Positions 33,795 through 44,035 of a stretch of 64,000 nt of DNA are shown in pieces. Within the stretch, counting starts at the first letter, position 1, and each line of letters begins with the position of its first letter. The position numbers were made by a program, and so were the translations under genes. The stretch covers positions 248,001 to 312,000 of the forward strand of contig JASFAU010000007.1 of NCBI GenBank assembly GCA_039704465.1, in the 5' to 3' direction. This DNA comes from Plasmodiophora brassicae (lineage: Eukaryota > Endomyxa > Phytomyxea > Plasmodiophorida > Plasmodiophoridae). The notes beneath the pieces were generated by a model. That model was given only the letters and a program-made list of their open reading frames with translations, did not search any database and was not told where the DNA came from.

Positions 33795-34220
33795 CTATAG
33801 GCTAGGGTGGCCGGCTTTGCCTGCAGTCGGGTTCGCATCGACAACGATAGGGGCCGGCTCGCCCACCCCTGGAATAGCTTGCGTGACGTTCTTGACGACG
33901 TCGGCGATTTCGCCCGCTGCGAACGATTCCACATTGTAGTCCTGCTCAGGTGTCATATCTGCGGCGAACCGGTTAGATCCACAGCAGTGGCGGCATGGAC
34001 ATGTCAGCATACGGAAGCGCGTCACGATGCGTGGCTTAATGCCATGACATTCGCGGACAAGAATGGACACGTCCGGGTTCGCGCGCCTCAGCGCCCAGTA
34101 GTTGTCGACGACGAACGAGCGGATTCCGGCGGACGACGCCGACGTCTGGCAGAAATGCAAGCGTATCTCGCGTAGCAACGGCGAGAACCTGATCGCAGCG
34201 CCCTTCGCCGCTGACGACAT
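33795..34220 (-). CDS. NDUFA2: NADH dehydrogenase 1 alpha subcomplex subunit 2 (complex I B8)
   Basis: 123 residues, two exons (34220-34013, 33958-33795; 54-nt in-frame intron). The thioredoxin-like fold core reads SPLLREIRLHFCQTSASSAGIRSFV, split as LLREIRLHFCQTS and AGIRSFVVDNYWALRRANPD. It then gives SILVRECHGIKPRIVTRF, directly matching animal NDUFA2 (LREIRIHLCQRS, YxELKKANPDLPILIREC). The tail after residue 95 is extended (VGEPAPIVVDANPTAGKAG) relative to mammals. Peripheral arm subunit of complex I. Tail-to-tail with UFL1, 30 bp between stops. Confidence 0.92.
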   Translation of the reverse strand: MSSAAKGAAIRFSPLLREIRLHFCQTSASSAGIRSFVVDNYWALRRANPDVSILVRECHGIKPRIVTRFRMLTCPCRHCCGSNRFAADMTPEQDYNVESFAAGEIADVVKNVTQAIPGVGEPAPIVVDANPTAGKAGHPSL

Positions 34221-34788
34221 CACCCCAAAAAACGTCTCTGGGCATTTCGGGTGATTCCTCGCCACATTTTCGACATGGCCGAGCACAACCGCGTTTCAAG
34301 GACCCATGGAACGGAGGCGCAGTCTCTGCCGGTGAAACGTTGTGTGCATCGTCGAACCGGGCCTGCACTCGATCCAGAACGATCTGGAATGAAGTTGGCC
34401 ATTCGTCAAACCAGGAAATATCTATTTTTGGTACGTGCAGTGGGGGGACGCGTGCGCCGTCGCTGTCCCACATTCGCGCTGCAGTTCACGTACGTACAGC
34501 TTCATGGTGCACACGTCGGCGGCATCCGTATATTCGCAAGTGGCCAAGTCCACCCAACGGCATCTTGCTGCGAGACAGATGGGGACGCGTCGCAGTGCCC
34601 AGCCTCGTACTGAAATTGGGGATAATGCGCCAGACGCCACCAATTCGGCGTCGTCCCCTGACCCGTCATCAGCGGCGCCATCTCCGACATCGATGTCCCC
34701 GCAATAGCATTACATGCCGACTTGAACGAGGACCGACAAATAGAGCATGCCAATCATTTATGTGCATACGCATGGATGGTCCTCCCGC
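34221..34788. other. spacer between NDUFA2 and the secreted-protein gene; no gene resolved
   Basis: Several minus-strand open stretches occur here. One, about 34502-34693, begins MSEMAPLMTGQG and another contains CEYTDAADVCTMKLYVRELQ in a different frame. I could not join them into a splice-consistent gene with a recognisable domain. A small gene may be hidden here. Confidence 0.3.
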
Positions 34789-35304
34789 TCACCCGACGTT
34801 CCGCTTGAGGAACCCCTCGGGGCGCAACGACCCGCTCTTCACGGCGGCCTGCCTGGACTTGCACTTCCGGCACGCGTCTGACGTATTTGGATCGGAACAG
34901 ACAGAGGCGCAGAGGTTGTCTCGCATCTGGGCGCTCCCCTGTCTGTCTAACCGCTGCAAACTCGCGCCGCCGTTCGCCCCAAACGATACCGGGCCGTGTT
35001 CATCCTGGTCGTCAGCTTGCTGGGCGACGAATCGTTTCCGCGATCGAGTGTGGACGCTGGCCACCGCTGGAGAGGGCGCACCCTGAAATGTGGTCGTGGC
35101 GCTTGACGCGCGCCGCCTGCGGCTGTTTCGCGATGGAAGGATCAGCGTCTGGGATGTCGGTTTCCTCGTGGGAATGACCGTCGGGTTGACGGCCGGTGGT
35201 GACGCCTTCCGGTGTCGAAGCGCTCGTGGTTCAGCGACAACGCAGGTGATCGCCATCACAGCAATCGCAACAGCAAGGCTGGAACGAACCCATGGGAATC
35301 TCAT
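34789..35304 (-). CDS. predicted secreted basic protein with a C-terminal Cys cluster
   Basis: 171 residues, intronless. A strong signal peptide (FPWVRSSLAVAIAVMAITCVVA, cleavage expected near residue 24) is followed by a long Arg/Ser/Pro-rich disordered region and a short cysteine patch (LCASVCSDPNTSDACRKCK). No domain recognised. Basic disordered secreted proteins of this size are common among effector or wall-associated proteins, but nothing here proves either. The signal peptide is the main support that the frame is real. Confidence 0.5.
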   Translation of the reverse strand: MRFPWVRSSLAVAIAVMAITCVVAEPRALRHRKASPPAVNPTVIPTRKPTSQTLILPSRNSRRRRASSATTTFQGAPSPAVASVHTRSRKRFVAQQADDQDEHGPVSFGANGGASLQRLDRQGSAQMRDNLCASVCSDPNTSDACRKCKSRQAAVKSGSLRPEGFLKRNVG

Positions 35305-35484
35305 GATTCCAGGCGAATAACCGCAATGAGGCCTGTCTTCCGCCCGGGCGTATCGTGGCGTGAGTCAAGGTGATCATCAGACGAGGTGACTCATTCTAGA
35401 TGACAACAGCGTCCTGATATTGGCGTCGACATGGTACCAGGAGACACGGGGGATGATGGCACACTGATGGCATGTACAACCTGG

Positions 35485-36225
35485 TTACATTAGAGTGCAG
35501 CACGATGTCGATTGAGGTTTCTCTGTCTTTAAAAGGCCCTTCTTCACGAGGACGACTTTGAGCGCCTGGTCGAACACCTCCTTGATGCCAGCACCGGTTA
35601 GGGCCGAACACTCCAGGATCGCCTGTGCACCGATCTCCTTCCCGACAGCGTTCGCATCGGAAAGCTCGACGACCTTCTGGTTTCGGGCGCGAAGCTTCTC
35701 CAGCGTCTGCTCGTCGTTTCGCAGGTCGCTCTTTGTCCCGACCAGCAGGAATGGGACACCTTCGCAGTGGTGTTGGATCTCTGGGACCCACTTCGAGGAT
35801 ACGTTCGCCAGCGACGTCGGCGCATCGATCGAGAATACGATCAGGACCAGGTCGGTGTCATTGTACGACAGGGATCGCAAACGGTCAAAATCCTCCTGCC
35901 CGGCGGTATCTATATCAAGAGCGTTTAGATGGGTACTGCAAGCCTGTCCGGGGGAGCAGCGTACCCCAAAGCCCCATGTTGACAGCAATGCCCTCAACGA
36001 CGACGTCCCGGTAGTAGTTCTCGAAAACGGTCGGCACGTAGGTTTCAGGGAACCGATTCTCGACATATCTGAGACTGTGAACACATCGTCAACGATGGCT
36101 AGCTATACTGAGGCAGGAGCGAGCTCTGACAGCAAGGTCGTCTTGCCCACAGCACCGTCGCCCACGACAACGATTTTAACGGGAAGCGCCGGCGACCCGG
36201 GCTTCCCATCTTTCGCAGCGTCCAT
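35485..36225 (-). CDS. Rho-family small GTPase (Rac/Cdc42-like)
   Basis: 209 residues from three exons (36225-36131, 36074-35965, 35909-35485). P-loop GDGAVGKT, effector region FPETYVPTVFENY with switch-I Thr, switch II WDTAGQEDFDRLRSLSY, GTKSD for guanine recognition (the Rho-type TKxD) and ECSAL. A Rho-type insert is present but short (RNDEQTLEKLRARNQKV). The protein ends CCTLM. The last four residues CTLM form a CaaX box whose terminal Met predicts farnesylation, and the adjacent Cys could be palmitoylated. Gln in switch II is intact, so it is a cycling GTPase. The N-terminal extension of about 15 residues (DAAKDGKPGSPALP) is unusual for the family. Confidence 0.94.
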
Positions 36226-36795
36226 CGTGTTGGTGGCGCCCGCGCCCGCGCCCGCTGGGTGACCGACGCTCGCACACGCAGCAGCGACGACCCTGGAGCC
36301 GATCAGCAGTCGAGGTTTGACGATCCGAGTGTCTATTTGTGTGCGGCCATGTGCTCGAAAATAGCCTGCCTGGAGGTCCGATTTTGCACGCGTTTTTTTG
36401 GGCGCCGCGAGGAATTAGCCCGCATGCAGGCCGCCGCACGCGGCAATCCGCATTTGGCATTCGGCACAGCTAAACGACCGAGGTGCGCCGGCAGACCGCG
36501 ACCTATAACGCCGTCTGTAGCGACAGCCGATAAGATGTCCAGACCGGGCGATTATCGAGACAGCAACCGCGACGTGGACACGCAAATTGCACAGCGGCAA
36601 GTAGTACATACAGCAATGTCGAGCATCTCAAATGTCCACTGCAACCATGTGCTGGATTGCGCCGTTGTTGCTGTACAGTGCTGCGGATTGTCCGATGCTC
36701 GGCAGCTGCTGCACTTCTGAGTGCGACGACTGCGTCGAGGTCGCAATCGGGCGACGCCGCGGGCGGAGGCCGTGGGCTCGCTCATCCAGAGATCG
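36226..36795. other. divergent promoter region between Rho GTPase and FG-nucleoporin genes
   Basis: Holds an open frame (36259-36720) that ends in a stop before the nucleoporin start and lacks any domain. I treat the region as shared 5' sequence. An upstream non-coding exon for the nucleoporin is possible. Confidence 0.4.
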
Positions 36796-39306
36796 ATGTT
36801 CCTGGTCGTGATTGGCGCTCTGCTGGCAGCGACGGTCGCGCTTGTCGCTGCCGGCCGGTACGTGCAACAGTGGGTCCGGAGGCGGGCACGGGCGACCCGG
36901 CATGCTCGATCCATTGCAGAACTCGATCGGTTGTGTCCGCGTGTGACGCCGCGCCCGTCGTCGTCTCGTGTAACCGTCATTTCTGCCCGGAAGACGTCAC
37001 CTCCGCCCTCGCGCCCGTCAGCGGTTGCATCGTCTTTGAGAATAGCCGCTGAACGACACCGGAATCAGAAATCCTCAGCACCGGGGTATGCTGCCATGCC
37101 AGCATCGCCGCCTCCTCTGCCTCCTATGATGGCGAGTCGCCCTCCACCACAGATGCTGTCGAAAACGGCATCGTCGTCTGCCCCGATAGTTCAGTGGACG
37201 ACATCGCCACCCGCCCGCCCGCGGGCATCTCCTGGCAACTTTGACGGCTTCGCGTCGTCATCCACCCTGAATGCTACTGCTCCACTGACACGCCGGCGTT
37301 CCCCTGCGCGCCAGCGTGGCGAATCGTCAATGTCGAAGAAAGCCAGGACACTCCCGTCAACGAAGGACGATCGCAAGCGACGATTTGTGCTGCCGCCTTC
37401 GCCTGCAGTGTCGTCGCGAGGCGTATCGCCGCTAGTTGATGGGAAGCGTCACAAGCCCGACCGCATCGAGCTGAATTTTGAGGCGAACGGGTTTGCCTCC
37501 AAAGGCGTTCAGGTCGAAGACACTCGCATGGGTACGACTGGTCAGCTTAACCGATGGGAAAACGTCGCTCTGACATTGCGAGTTCCAGATGACCGCGCCG
37601 TTGCCTCCTCTGTTCCAAGCGACGTCAGCGATCGCGACGTTGATGAGGGCGAACTCTTGATTGAGATGCCGCCGGCTGCGGAAGGTGAATTGGACGACGG
37701 TGCGCCGCCCAGCAGCCCGATCGGCGTTCGTGTGGAGGATAAGGATTGGGAAGGTAATGGGCGAATTCCAGACGAGGTCGAGGAACTCCCTCACAGCGAC
37801 ATTTTCCACAATCGACGGTAACGCGTCCGCTGCCAATGCTGCACCTGTACGGTAGCTCATGCCCTGATTCGCAGATTGTCAAGGGCACCGCTTCGCAATC
37901 CGAAACCGCTCGCTCCTGAGGAGCTGTTCGACGACGAAGAAGTGATGCTTCGGTTCCGTCGCAACGACAAGGAAGTGTACGAGATTCTCGAATCGTTCCA
38001 CGCGAAAAACAAATCGCCTGCGAAGCGTGGAGTGTCAGCACCTGCTCCACTGGGTCTGGGTTCGAATTCTACATCTGCTCTACCTGGCAAGGACAACGGT
38101 ACTGAAGTTACTACTGCCCGCTTCGCGTTGCCCCAGGTTCCTTCGAAGGAGGACGTTGCCCCGAATGCTCCTCCACAATCCGTCTCTGCAAATGCACCGA
38201 AACCGGAATCGGCAAAGCCCACTGGAGAGTCAGCTCAGGCTGCTCCGGTCCGGTTTGGGGCGACGACTCCAGCACCTGCTTCGTCCGCTCCAGCTGGACC
38301 GGTGCCCGCCGACACGAATCAAGCAGGCACTACATCGACGCCTGCCGCTAAAAGGGATAATGCATCGCAGCCGCCGCCACAGTCCTTGTTCGGCTCAGCA
38401 TCCCAAGCACCAGCGGGAGCTGTTCCATCGGCACCGTCGCTGTCGTTCGGAGTCACAGCCGCCCCTGCACCTGTATCGCAACGTACTCCTGCGGCGGCAA
38501 CGACCCAGCCGACGTTTTCGTTCGGTGCCACGGGTGTTCCAGTGCCACCATCGCAACCAGAGGCTTCGGCGACTACGATCCAGTCATCGTTTTCGTTCGG
38601 CGCCGCCGGTACGCAAGCGCCATCATCGCAGCCGACACCTTCGACAACCAAGGACCAGCCATCGCTGTCGTTCGGAAGCAATACTGGTGCGCAAGCAAGC
38701 GCTGGATCAGGACCAACCGGAACCGCTATCCCATCTGTATTATCGGGTGCAACGGCGACCCCGCCAGCGCCTTCAACCACCCCGTTTTCGTTTGGAGCAG
38801 CGCCGCCTGCTCCGCAAGCGGCTTCATCGTTGTTCGGCGCACCTCAGGCCTCCGGTGCTAGCTCATCCACAGCATTTGGTAATGGGTCGTCGACACCTTT
38901 ATCTGCTCCACAAACGTCATCGTTCGGTGTTCCCCCGTCTACGTCGACCGCAGGGTTCGGAATCTCGAGTTCTACCCCAAGCAGTGCTTCGCTTCCAGCT
39001 GGGCAAGCGCCGCAATTCCAGCTGGGTGCGACATCCTCAGAACCCCCAAAGCCGGCGTTTGGTGCCGCTGCATCTCCGGCGTCGTCCTTCTCATTTGGAG
39101 CATCCCCCGCGTTCGGTCCCGGATCAGCGTTCCCCGCGCCCACTGGTGCTGCACCCGCGCCTGCATTCGGCAGTCCGGGTTCGTTCAATGCCGCACCGCA
39201 AGGTGGTATGTTCCCCGCCGACGCAGGTCCAACCAGTGGTACGCCGCTGTTCACAGCTGGGGCTAATCGCACCAAACGGCGAACGTCGAGAGCTGGACGC
39301 CGATAA
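36796..39306 (+). CDS. membrane-anchored FG-repeat nucleoporin (POM121-like architecture)
   Basis: 817 residues, two exons (36796-37817, 37875-39306; 57-nt intron). Residues 1-22 form a single hydrophobic segment (MFLVVIGALLAATVALVAA) followed at once by an Arg-rich stretch (WVRRRARATRH). This is followed by a long Ser/Pro/Arg-rich region with basic clusters (SKKARTLPSTKDDRKRRF) and an acidic segment. The second half has about 14 FG repeats, many as SFG, FSFG or LFG (FSFGATG, FSFGAAG, SLFGAPQ, AFGPGS), spaced by Ser/Thr/Pro/Gln/Ala linkers. It ends FTAGANRTKRRTSRAGRR, a basic tail. TM anchor first, FG domain last is the layout of vertebrate POM121. The start is the first ATG, placed exactly at the TM. 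Homology versus convergence is open. Confidence 0.8.
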
Positions 39307-39757
39307 ATTGCTACATATCCCAAATCGTTGCTTAATCGCCCGCTGAATACATAACAAGAAGCACATCCGCAATTGCCCTCCATGAGACGTCGTTTCCTAC
39401 TTCTATCCCTTATTCGGTACGCGTTGCGTTCACGTGTCTGCAACGTTGACTGGCGGCGTGTCTCTTGGCGACTTGTCCGAGTGGGGTGGTGCACGGGACA
39501 CGGGTGCAGTGTGCACTGTGCAGCCACCAAAAACGAGATGCGTCGAGTCGGCAGTTGCGGGAAATCGTATGTAGGTGATTAGACGTCCCTGTCCCGCCGG
39601 TTGGTTTCCGCCGGCAATTGCTTAATTCCGAAGTTGCCATCAATACCGATAAACGTGTAGAGTTCAACATTGGGAATATGCAAAGTCAGCAGCCTCAATT
39701 ACGTTATTTTACCGTCAACACATCGGTCTCGCCGTCTCGGTAGGGCTTCTCAACAAG
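39307..39757. other. intergenic spacer, nothing recognised
   Basis: Short open frames only. No repeat, RNA gene or domain seen between the nucleoporin stop and the next small gene model. Confidence 0.4.
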
Positions 39758-40032
39758 ATGGCACCAAACGGGAATGTTAAGCAGGCGCAAGGAATAAACG
39801 ACGTCGGCTATGCTAACGGTTCGAGACCAGTTGACGGCCAGAGCCATCCAGTTTACGTTTCCGGTATGTGTTCATATGCACTCTGCGTCTGGCACATTAT
39901 GAAGAACCTCGGACCTGCTTTGGCAAGTTGGGGGAGAAGTTCCACAACGATATCTATGGTATAGTAAACCATGAGTTAGTGTTCAATCGTTCTGTATTGG
40001 GACTGAGACCCCCCGAATGCATGGAAGCTTGA
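39758..40032 (+). CDS. hypothetical small protein
   Basis: 77 residues, two exons (39758-39863, 39905-40032), joined by a 41-nt GT-AG intron that converts two stop-broken frames into one. It reads MAPNGNVKQAQGIND at the start and FGKLGEKFHNDIYGIVNHEL in the second exon. No signal peptide, TM or domain recognised. It converges on the membrane-protein gene 60 bp away. Supported only by the splice-consistent frame and protein-like composition. Confidence 0.35.
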
Positions 40033-40092
40033 ACAAATTGTCGAGAGAACGTACATTGATGAGACTGATCAGGAAAGGTGTTACATCACAGA

Positions 40093-41019
40093 TCAGTTGG
40101 AAGGAGGGAGAGATGGAACGGGGAACTTGTCGGCAATACAGGCAATATCTCCCAAGCCAAAGAGACCCATGAGAGCACCAGAGCCGACCATATTGTGCGA
40201 ATACCCAGGGACCGACACGAACAGGGCCAGGATAGCGATCCAGATTTGGGAAGTCAACATTCCCAGGTCGATCCAAAACAACGGGTTCAGGCAACGACAA
40301 CCGCGACCTGACAGATCAGGTTTTCCATTATCGTCTTGAGGCATACAGTATTGAGTCCACAGTTGAGGGACTAGCATGGCAGCACCGTACACGGAGCCAC
40401 ATTTGGCGCCAATGACGACATCCTGGCCATTGGCAGCACTGGCCGCCATGCCGCTAACGCAGGAGCCAGCGACTCGCAGAAAAGGAGCAAGCGTTTTCGA
40501 AACACCCGATGCGATACGAAGAGGAAGAACGGTGAAGATGATGGTGAGAATGATGGCTGCCGCAATTTGTGCCCCAAATGCGGCTCCAACACTGGCAAAG
40601 GCAGAGATGACGGCCTGACGTGCCGCTGCGTTCGTGTACGAAATGCGGTGCGTGCGGAGAGCTTCCACAGACGCGCCGCCAGCTGCAGCTAGCATGGCGA
40701 TGAATGGTAACACAACAGCGATGGCAACGGCTAGCAGCATTAACGTTCCTGCAACCAAAAGAACCGGTTGCACAAGACCTTGGCACAATTTGCTGCAGGC
40801 ATGCTTTACCACGCGACTCTCCACGTCGAAAACTGTGTGGAATGGAATACGTTTTCCGGCGGCGGAAACAGCTTGCGGAATGGAATCGACGGTGCCCGGA
40901 TCCTCAGTACTGTATACAGGGAGGCTGTTCTCGACGTCTACCGTCGAAATCTGCCCCGTCACCGCGACGGCAATGACAACGACCAGCGCCAGAGCCGTGA
41001 ACCCGAAGAACGCCTGCAT
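40093..41019 (-). CDS. secretory-pathway multi-pass membrane protein of unknown family
   Basis: 308 residues, intronless. A signal peptide or signal anchor (MQAFFGFTALALVVVIAVAV) is followed by a lumenal or extracellular segment of about 70 residues. Then come two long hydrophobic segments (LVQPVLLVAGTLMLLAVAIAVVLPFIAML and VGAAFGAQIAAAIILTIIFTVL), a Cys-containing loop (YCMPQDDNGKPD..GRGCRCLNP) and two more TMs (WIAILALFVSVPG, GALMGLFGLGDIACI). The pairing looks like a four-TM protein. No family recognised. An earlier in-frame ATG at 41088 would bury the signal sequence, so 41019 is preferred. Confidence 0.6.
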   Translation of the reverse strand: MQAFFGFTALALVVVIAVAVTGQISTVDVENSLPVYSTEDPGTVDSIPQAVSAAGKRIPFHTVFDVESRVVKHACSKLCQGLVQPVLLVAGTLMLLAVAIAVVLPFIAMLAAAGGASVEALRTHRISYTNAAARQAVISAFASVGAAFGAQIAAAIILTIIFTVLPLRIASGVSKTLAPFLRVAGSCVSGMAASAANGQDVVIGAKCGSVYGAAMLVPQLWTQYCMPQDDNGKPDLSGRGCRCLNPLFWIDLGMLTSQIWIAILALFVSVPGYSHNMVGSGALMGLFGLGDIACIADKFPVPSLPPSN

Positions 41020-41159
41020 GCTGATGACGTCGTACGACGATGACAATGAAACGATGTAATTTGGGCTTGTCCCGACTTGAGTCCGCACTCCTCTCTCCGT
41101 GGCATAGTCCGTAGCGGAAGTCCGTGGTGGACAGACATGATTTACCGGGGTGGCTTCGT

Positions 41160-41250
41160 GAAGTGCGTCAGTGCGTTCGTAAATGTGCGTTCAGTGCGTT
41201 CCTAAAGGTGCGTCAGTGCGTTCGTAAACTGCGTCAGTGGTTTCATCCAA
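41160..41250. repeat. short tandem repeat, unit about 28 bp
   Basis: Three imperfect units built on GTGCGTCAGTGCGTTCGTAAA, with one unit reading GTGCGTTCAGTGCGTTCCTAAA. It lies immediately outside the left end of the nested transposon complex. Confidence 0.7.
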
Positions 41251-42154
41251 CAGCAACAGAGTATGGCAGGCCGCAGCCCGCAGGCCTCTTTATATACTCC
41301 CTCCGTTTCACAAAAAGACCGTGATTTGTGAAACATCGAAAGATTAGGGCCATTCTTAGATATTTACGGTATTGAAGCATATGCTCTGTAAGACTTTGAG
41401 AAGAGCAATACAGGCGCCCAGTTCTAAATTTTGAAGGTGCTCTGCGTGGTCCAAAATTTGGGCCCAAATTGCGTCACTTTCTCATGTTTGGCAAAGAACG
41501 GCCACTGGTAGCTGCGATGGGCGAACAATAGCGGAGCACCAATGGTCATGATCTTCATGACAGCCATGTGAGGACTGTCCGGAATATAGATCTGTTATAT
41601 AACGCTTGGCGGGGGGGGCGTTATATAACGTTATGTAACGTTATATAACGGTTATATAACGGTTATATAACGCCCTTTTTGGAGACGCTTGGAGACCGCC
41701 CCGGACAGCCCGGACTGCGCGGACAGGCCGTGGAATTCCGGCGGACTCGCATTGACATCTCGAAGCAGACTTGGAGACGCGAATATTGAACGCCAGACTG
41801 CAGTGTGTTTCAATTCGTCCCAACTCAAGCGAAAGGTCCCGGACGCACGCCCGATAGACGGACTCCTCAAGCACCTCATCAGTTTCCACTCCTGGACAGA
41901 ATCTCTGTGGGATCTGCTGCCGGTGGATGCGAAGATGACGACGTGATTGATCCTGTCGACGACTTCGAATTTGTAGATGCCTGTGATCGCGAGGTCGACC
42001 GCGTAGTGCATCCAAACGAAATTGACGACCACGTGATCTACAGCGACTCTGATACCGAGGAAGTGGTCGTAGAATCAGGATGGGTGTGAAACATGACCGG
42101 TACACTGTTATTCGTTATAAATGGAATATAACGCGTTATATAACGCCTCTGTGA

Positions 42155-43150
42155 GAGCATCCCCAACCCGTAGCTATTTCCCTAGCTATAGTCAAATTTT
42201 AGCTAGAAAACAGCCCCACCCGGGCTAGCTATCGCTATATTTTTTTGACTTGCCTCGCCATTTCGGCGCGAAATAGCTAGGCAAGCAAATCTCTAGCCAC
42301 GGAGTTGCGCACATTTTGTCTGACTGGGAGATCGTGGGGACGGCCTCGTGGTTCCTGTTGATCGAGGGAACCATGGGCGATATGAGGCGAAGAAAGGTCG
42401 TAGAGGCTCGGAGCGGGCCGGAAAGGAGGGCGTGTCATTGGCGCGTGCCTATGTTGACATTTCCCATGATCCTGGTGTCAGAAACGGGCAGAAATCAAAC
42501 GAACGTATTAGCTACAAGCGTCAGCACACCCGTACGCGATGTTTACCGGACCGCCCAACTAGGCCACGAGAGCAGCTGCTCTCGTGGCCTAGTTGGCGGT
42601 CCGGTCTACAGCGATGATTCGCATGGCTGCGACAACTTTCTGCAGAGTTATACCTGGAAGCCCGCCGGTGAATGAGTGGTTCTTTTCTGAAACCATGGAT
42701 CTTGTCCTAGGAACCCGCCCATGATCTCGCGAACAAAGGTTTCTACGGAAGCGCCGCCTGAACAGAGATGTTCGTTGTACGTCGCACCTGCAGCAAATTA
42801 TTCGCGAATGTTTCGTTCCGTACCGTATTCAGAGTTTCGTTCAGCATTGGGTCTGCGACAGGGTCTGGACCCACCAGATACGGGTTTCTGCGTCTTCTTG
42901 CTCGTGTGGTGTCGACAGACTAGCTCGAGAAACTGGAGATTCGCCGCAGAAGCCTATTCGAACGATGCCAGTGCTGTCATTGAACGGAATCGAGGATTAC
43001 ATCCGACGACAAGTGCAATGTGCACGAAATGCTGGCACAGTAAAATAACTATGGCTATCACTGGATGGGGATTGGGAAAATAGCTATCGCCAAAATTGCC
43101 GCAAAACGGACATTTTAGCTATGGCTATGGCTAGCCGGGTGGAGATGCTC
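42155..43150. mobile_element. innermost TIR element, 996 bp, 3-bp target duplication
   Basis: Left end GAGCATCCCCAACCCGTAGC, right end the inverted GAGCATCTCCACCCGGCTAG. Further inside, both sides carry TAGCTAT words. TGA precedes the left end (42152-42154) and follows the right end (43151-43153). A 3-bp duplication is compatible with PIF/Harbinger-type elements. The same GAGCATCTCCACCCG end appears alone after TTA at about 45809, suggesting further family members. Confidence 0.6.
42545..42605. repeat. 61-nt near-perfect palindrome (strong hairpin)
   Basis: Arms ACCGGACCGCC(C)AACTAG and onward meet at AGCAGCTGCT with no loop. The only flaw is one extra C in the left arm. It sits inside the innermost element. 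Confidence 0.85.
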
Positions 43151-43429
43151 TGACATAACGTTATATAACGCCCGTTATATAACGCCAAAATAACTAACAG
43201 ATCTATAAGTCCGGAATAAACCGAGAACCCCGCGACGGACTTCGCCAGTCCGTCAAAGCGTTCGTTGCATCAGCTTGCCTGATCGTGACATTTTGACGGA
43301 CTACCTCTCCCACCACCCTCCTGTCGATCCCGCCTCGGCATCTCCTGCAGAACGTCAAGGCCACGGTCGTACCTGGTCCAAGTCCCAGAGTACGTGTCCC
43401 GCCGTGCTGTATGCCTCTCAGGCCACCGG

Positions 43430-43905
43430 TGTTCCTCTGACCGCCTGCTGTCTCTACCCGCCCGTCCGTCCGTCCGTGCCGATCTCGCCTCGGCATCTCG
43501 TCTGCTCGCCGCGTGTTGTACCCGTTCGTCCGTCCGTCCATACGTCTGGCCTCCGTGTCTATCCGGTGGCTCCTTCAGAACGCCGCCGTTCTGATTCCGG
43601 TCCGGACCAAGACTGTTCGTTCGTCGTCGCCGAGGCGCGCGCCACCTGCCCGCTCGTCCGTCTGCCCGCCCGTCTGCCAGCCCGTCTGTTTGTCCGTCCG
43701 CCTGCCGCTCATCCGTTGCTCGTCCGTCTGCCGCCCGTCTGCCAGCCCGTCTGTTTGTCCGTCCGCCTGCCGCTCATCTGTTGTCCGTCCGTCTGCAGCT
43801 CATCCGTTTGTCCATTCGTCTGCCGCCCGTGTTGAACCCGTTTGTCCACCGTCTGCTCGCCGTGTCGAACCGTCCGTCCGTCTGTCCGCCTCCTACCCCG
43901 GATCC
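43430..43905. repeat. C/G-rich minisatellite, CGTCCGTCTG(CC)-based
   Basis: Degenerate units of CCGTCCGTCTGCC repeat throughout. A longer unit of about 60 bp containing GCCAGCCCGTCTGTTTGTCC occurs twice in a row (about 43674-43735 and 43736-43797). This forms the internal region of the TRIM-like element. Confidence 0.8.
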
Positions 43906-44035
43906 GTCTGAGGCTTACCGCTAGAAGAGGATTTTTCTGTGAGGACTGTCCGGAATAAACCGAGAACCCCGCGACGGGACTTCGCCAGTCCGTCAAAGCG
44001 TTCGTTGCATCAGCTTGCCTGATCGTGACAAGCCA

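Larger units (their letters stand above)
41585..43208. mobile_element. TIR DNA element inserted in the 5' LTR
   Basis: Ends TATAGATCTGTTATATAACG on the left and the inverted TAACAGATCTATA on the right. GTCCGGAA (8 bp, or TCCGGAATA, 9 bp, depending on the exact border) is duplicated at 41577-41584 and 43209-43216. Subterminal palindromic CGTTATATAACG words occur several times near each end (41606-41672, 42110-42146, 43155-43185). A duplication of 8-9 bp fits hAT or Mutator. No transposase was found. Confidence 0.65.
41567..44030. mobile_element. LTR element in miniature (TRIM-like), inserted in the mariner-like element
   Basis: Direct terminal repeats of about 93 bp start TGTGAGGACTGTCCGGAATA and end GATCGTGACA, so they have TG...CA ends. 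The 3' copy is intact at 43938-44030. The 5' copy is split in two (41567-41584 and from about 43217 to 43290) by another insertion. An exact 5-bp target duplication AGCCA flanks the whole unit (41562-41566 and 44031-44035). The internal part between the repeats is about 650 bp, non-coding and made of C/G-rich tandem repeats. A primer-binding site is not obvious. Confidence 0.75.

Noticed and set aside
36259..36720. Open frame just upstream of the FG nucleoporin as an extra N-terminal exon
   Set aside because: It ends in a stop directly before the nucleoporin frame, and no GT-AG junction I could find joins them sensibly; the TM-proximal ATG at 36796 is a better start.
43209..44030. The 81-bp repeats at 43210-43290 and 43950-44030 as a simple tandem duplication
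   Set aside because: The repeat extends to TG...CA ends once the nested insertion is removed, and the outer borders carry an exact 5-bp AGCCA duplication, favouring an LTR element.
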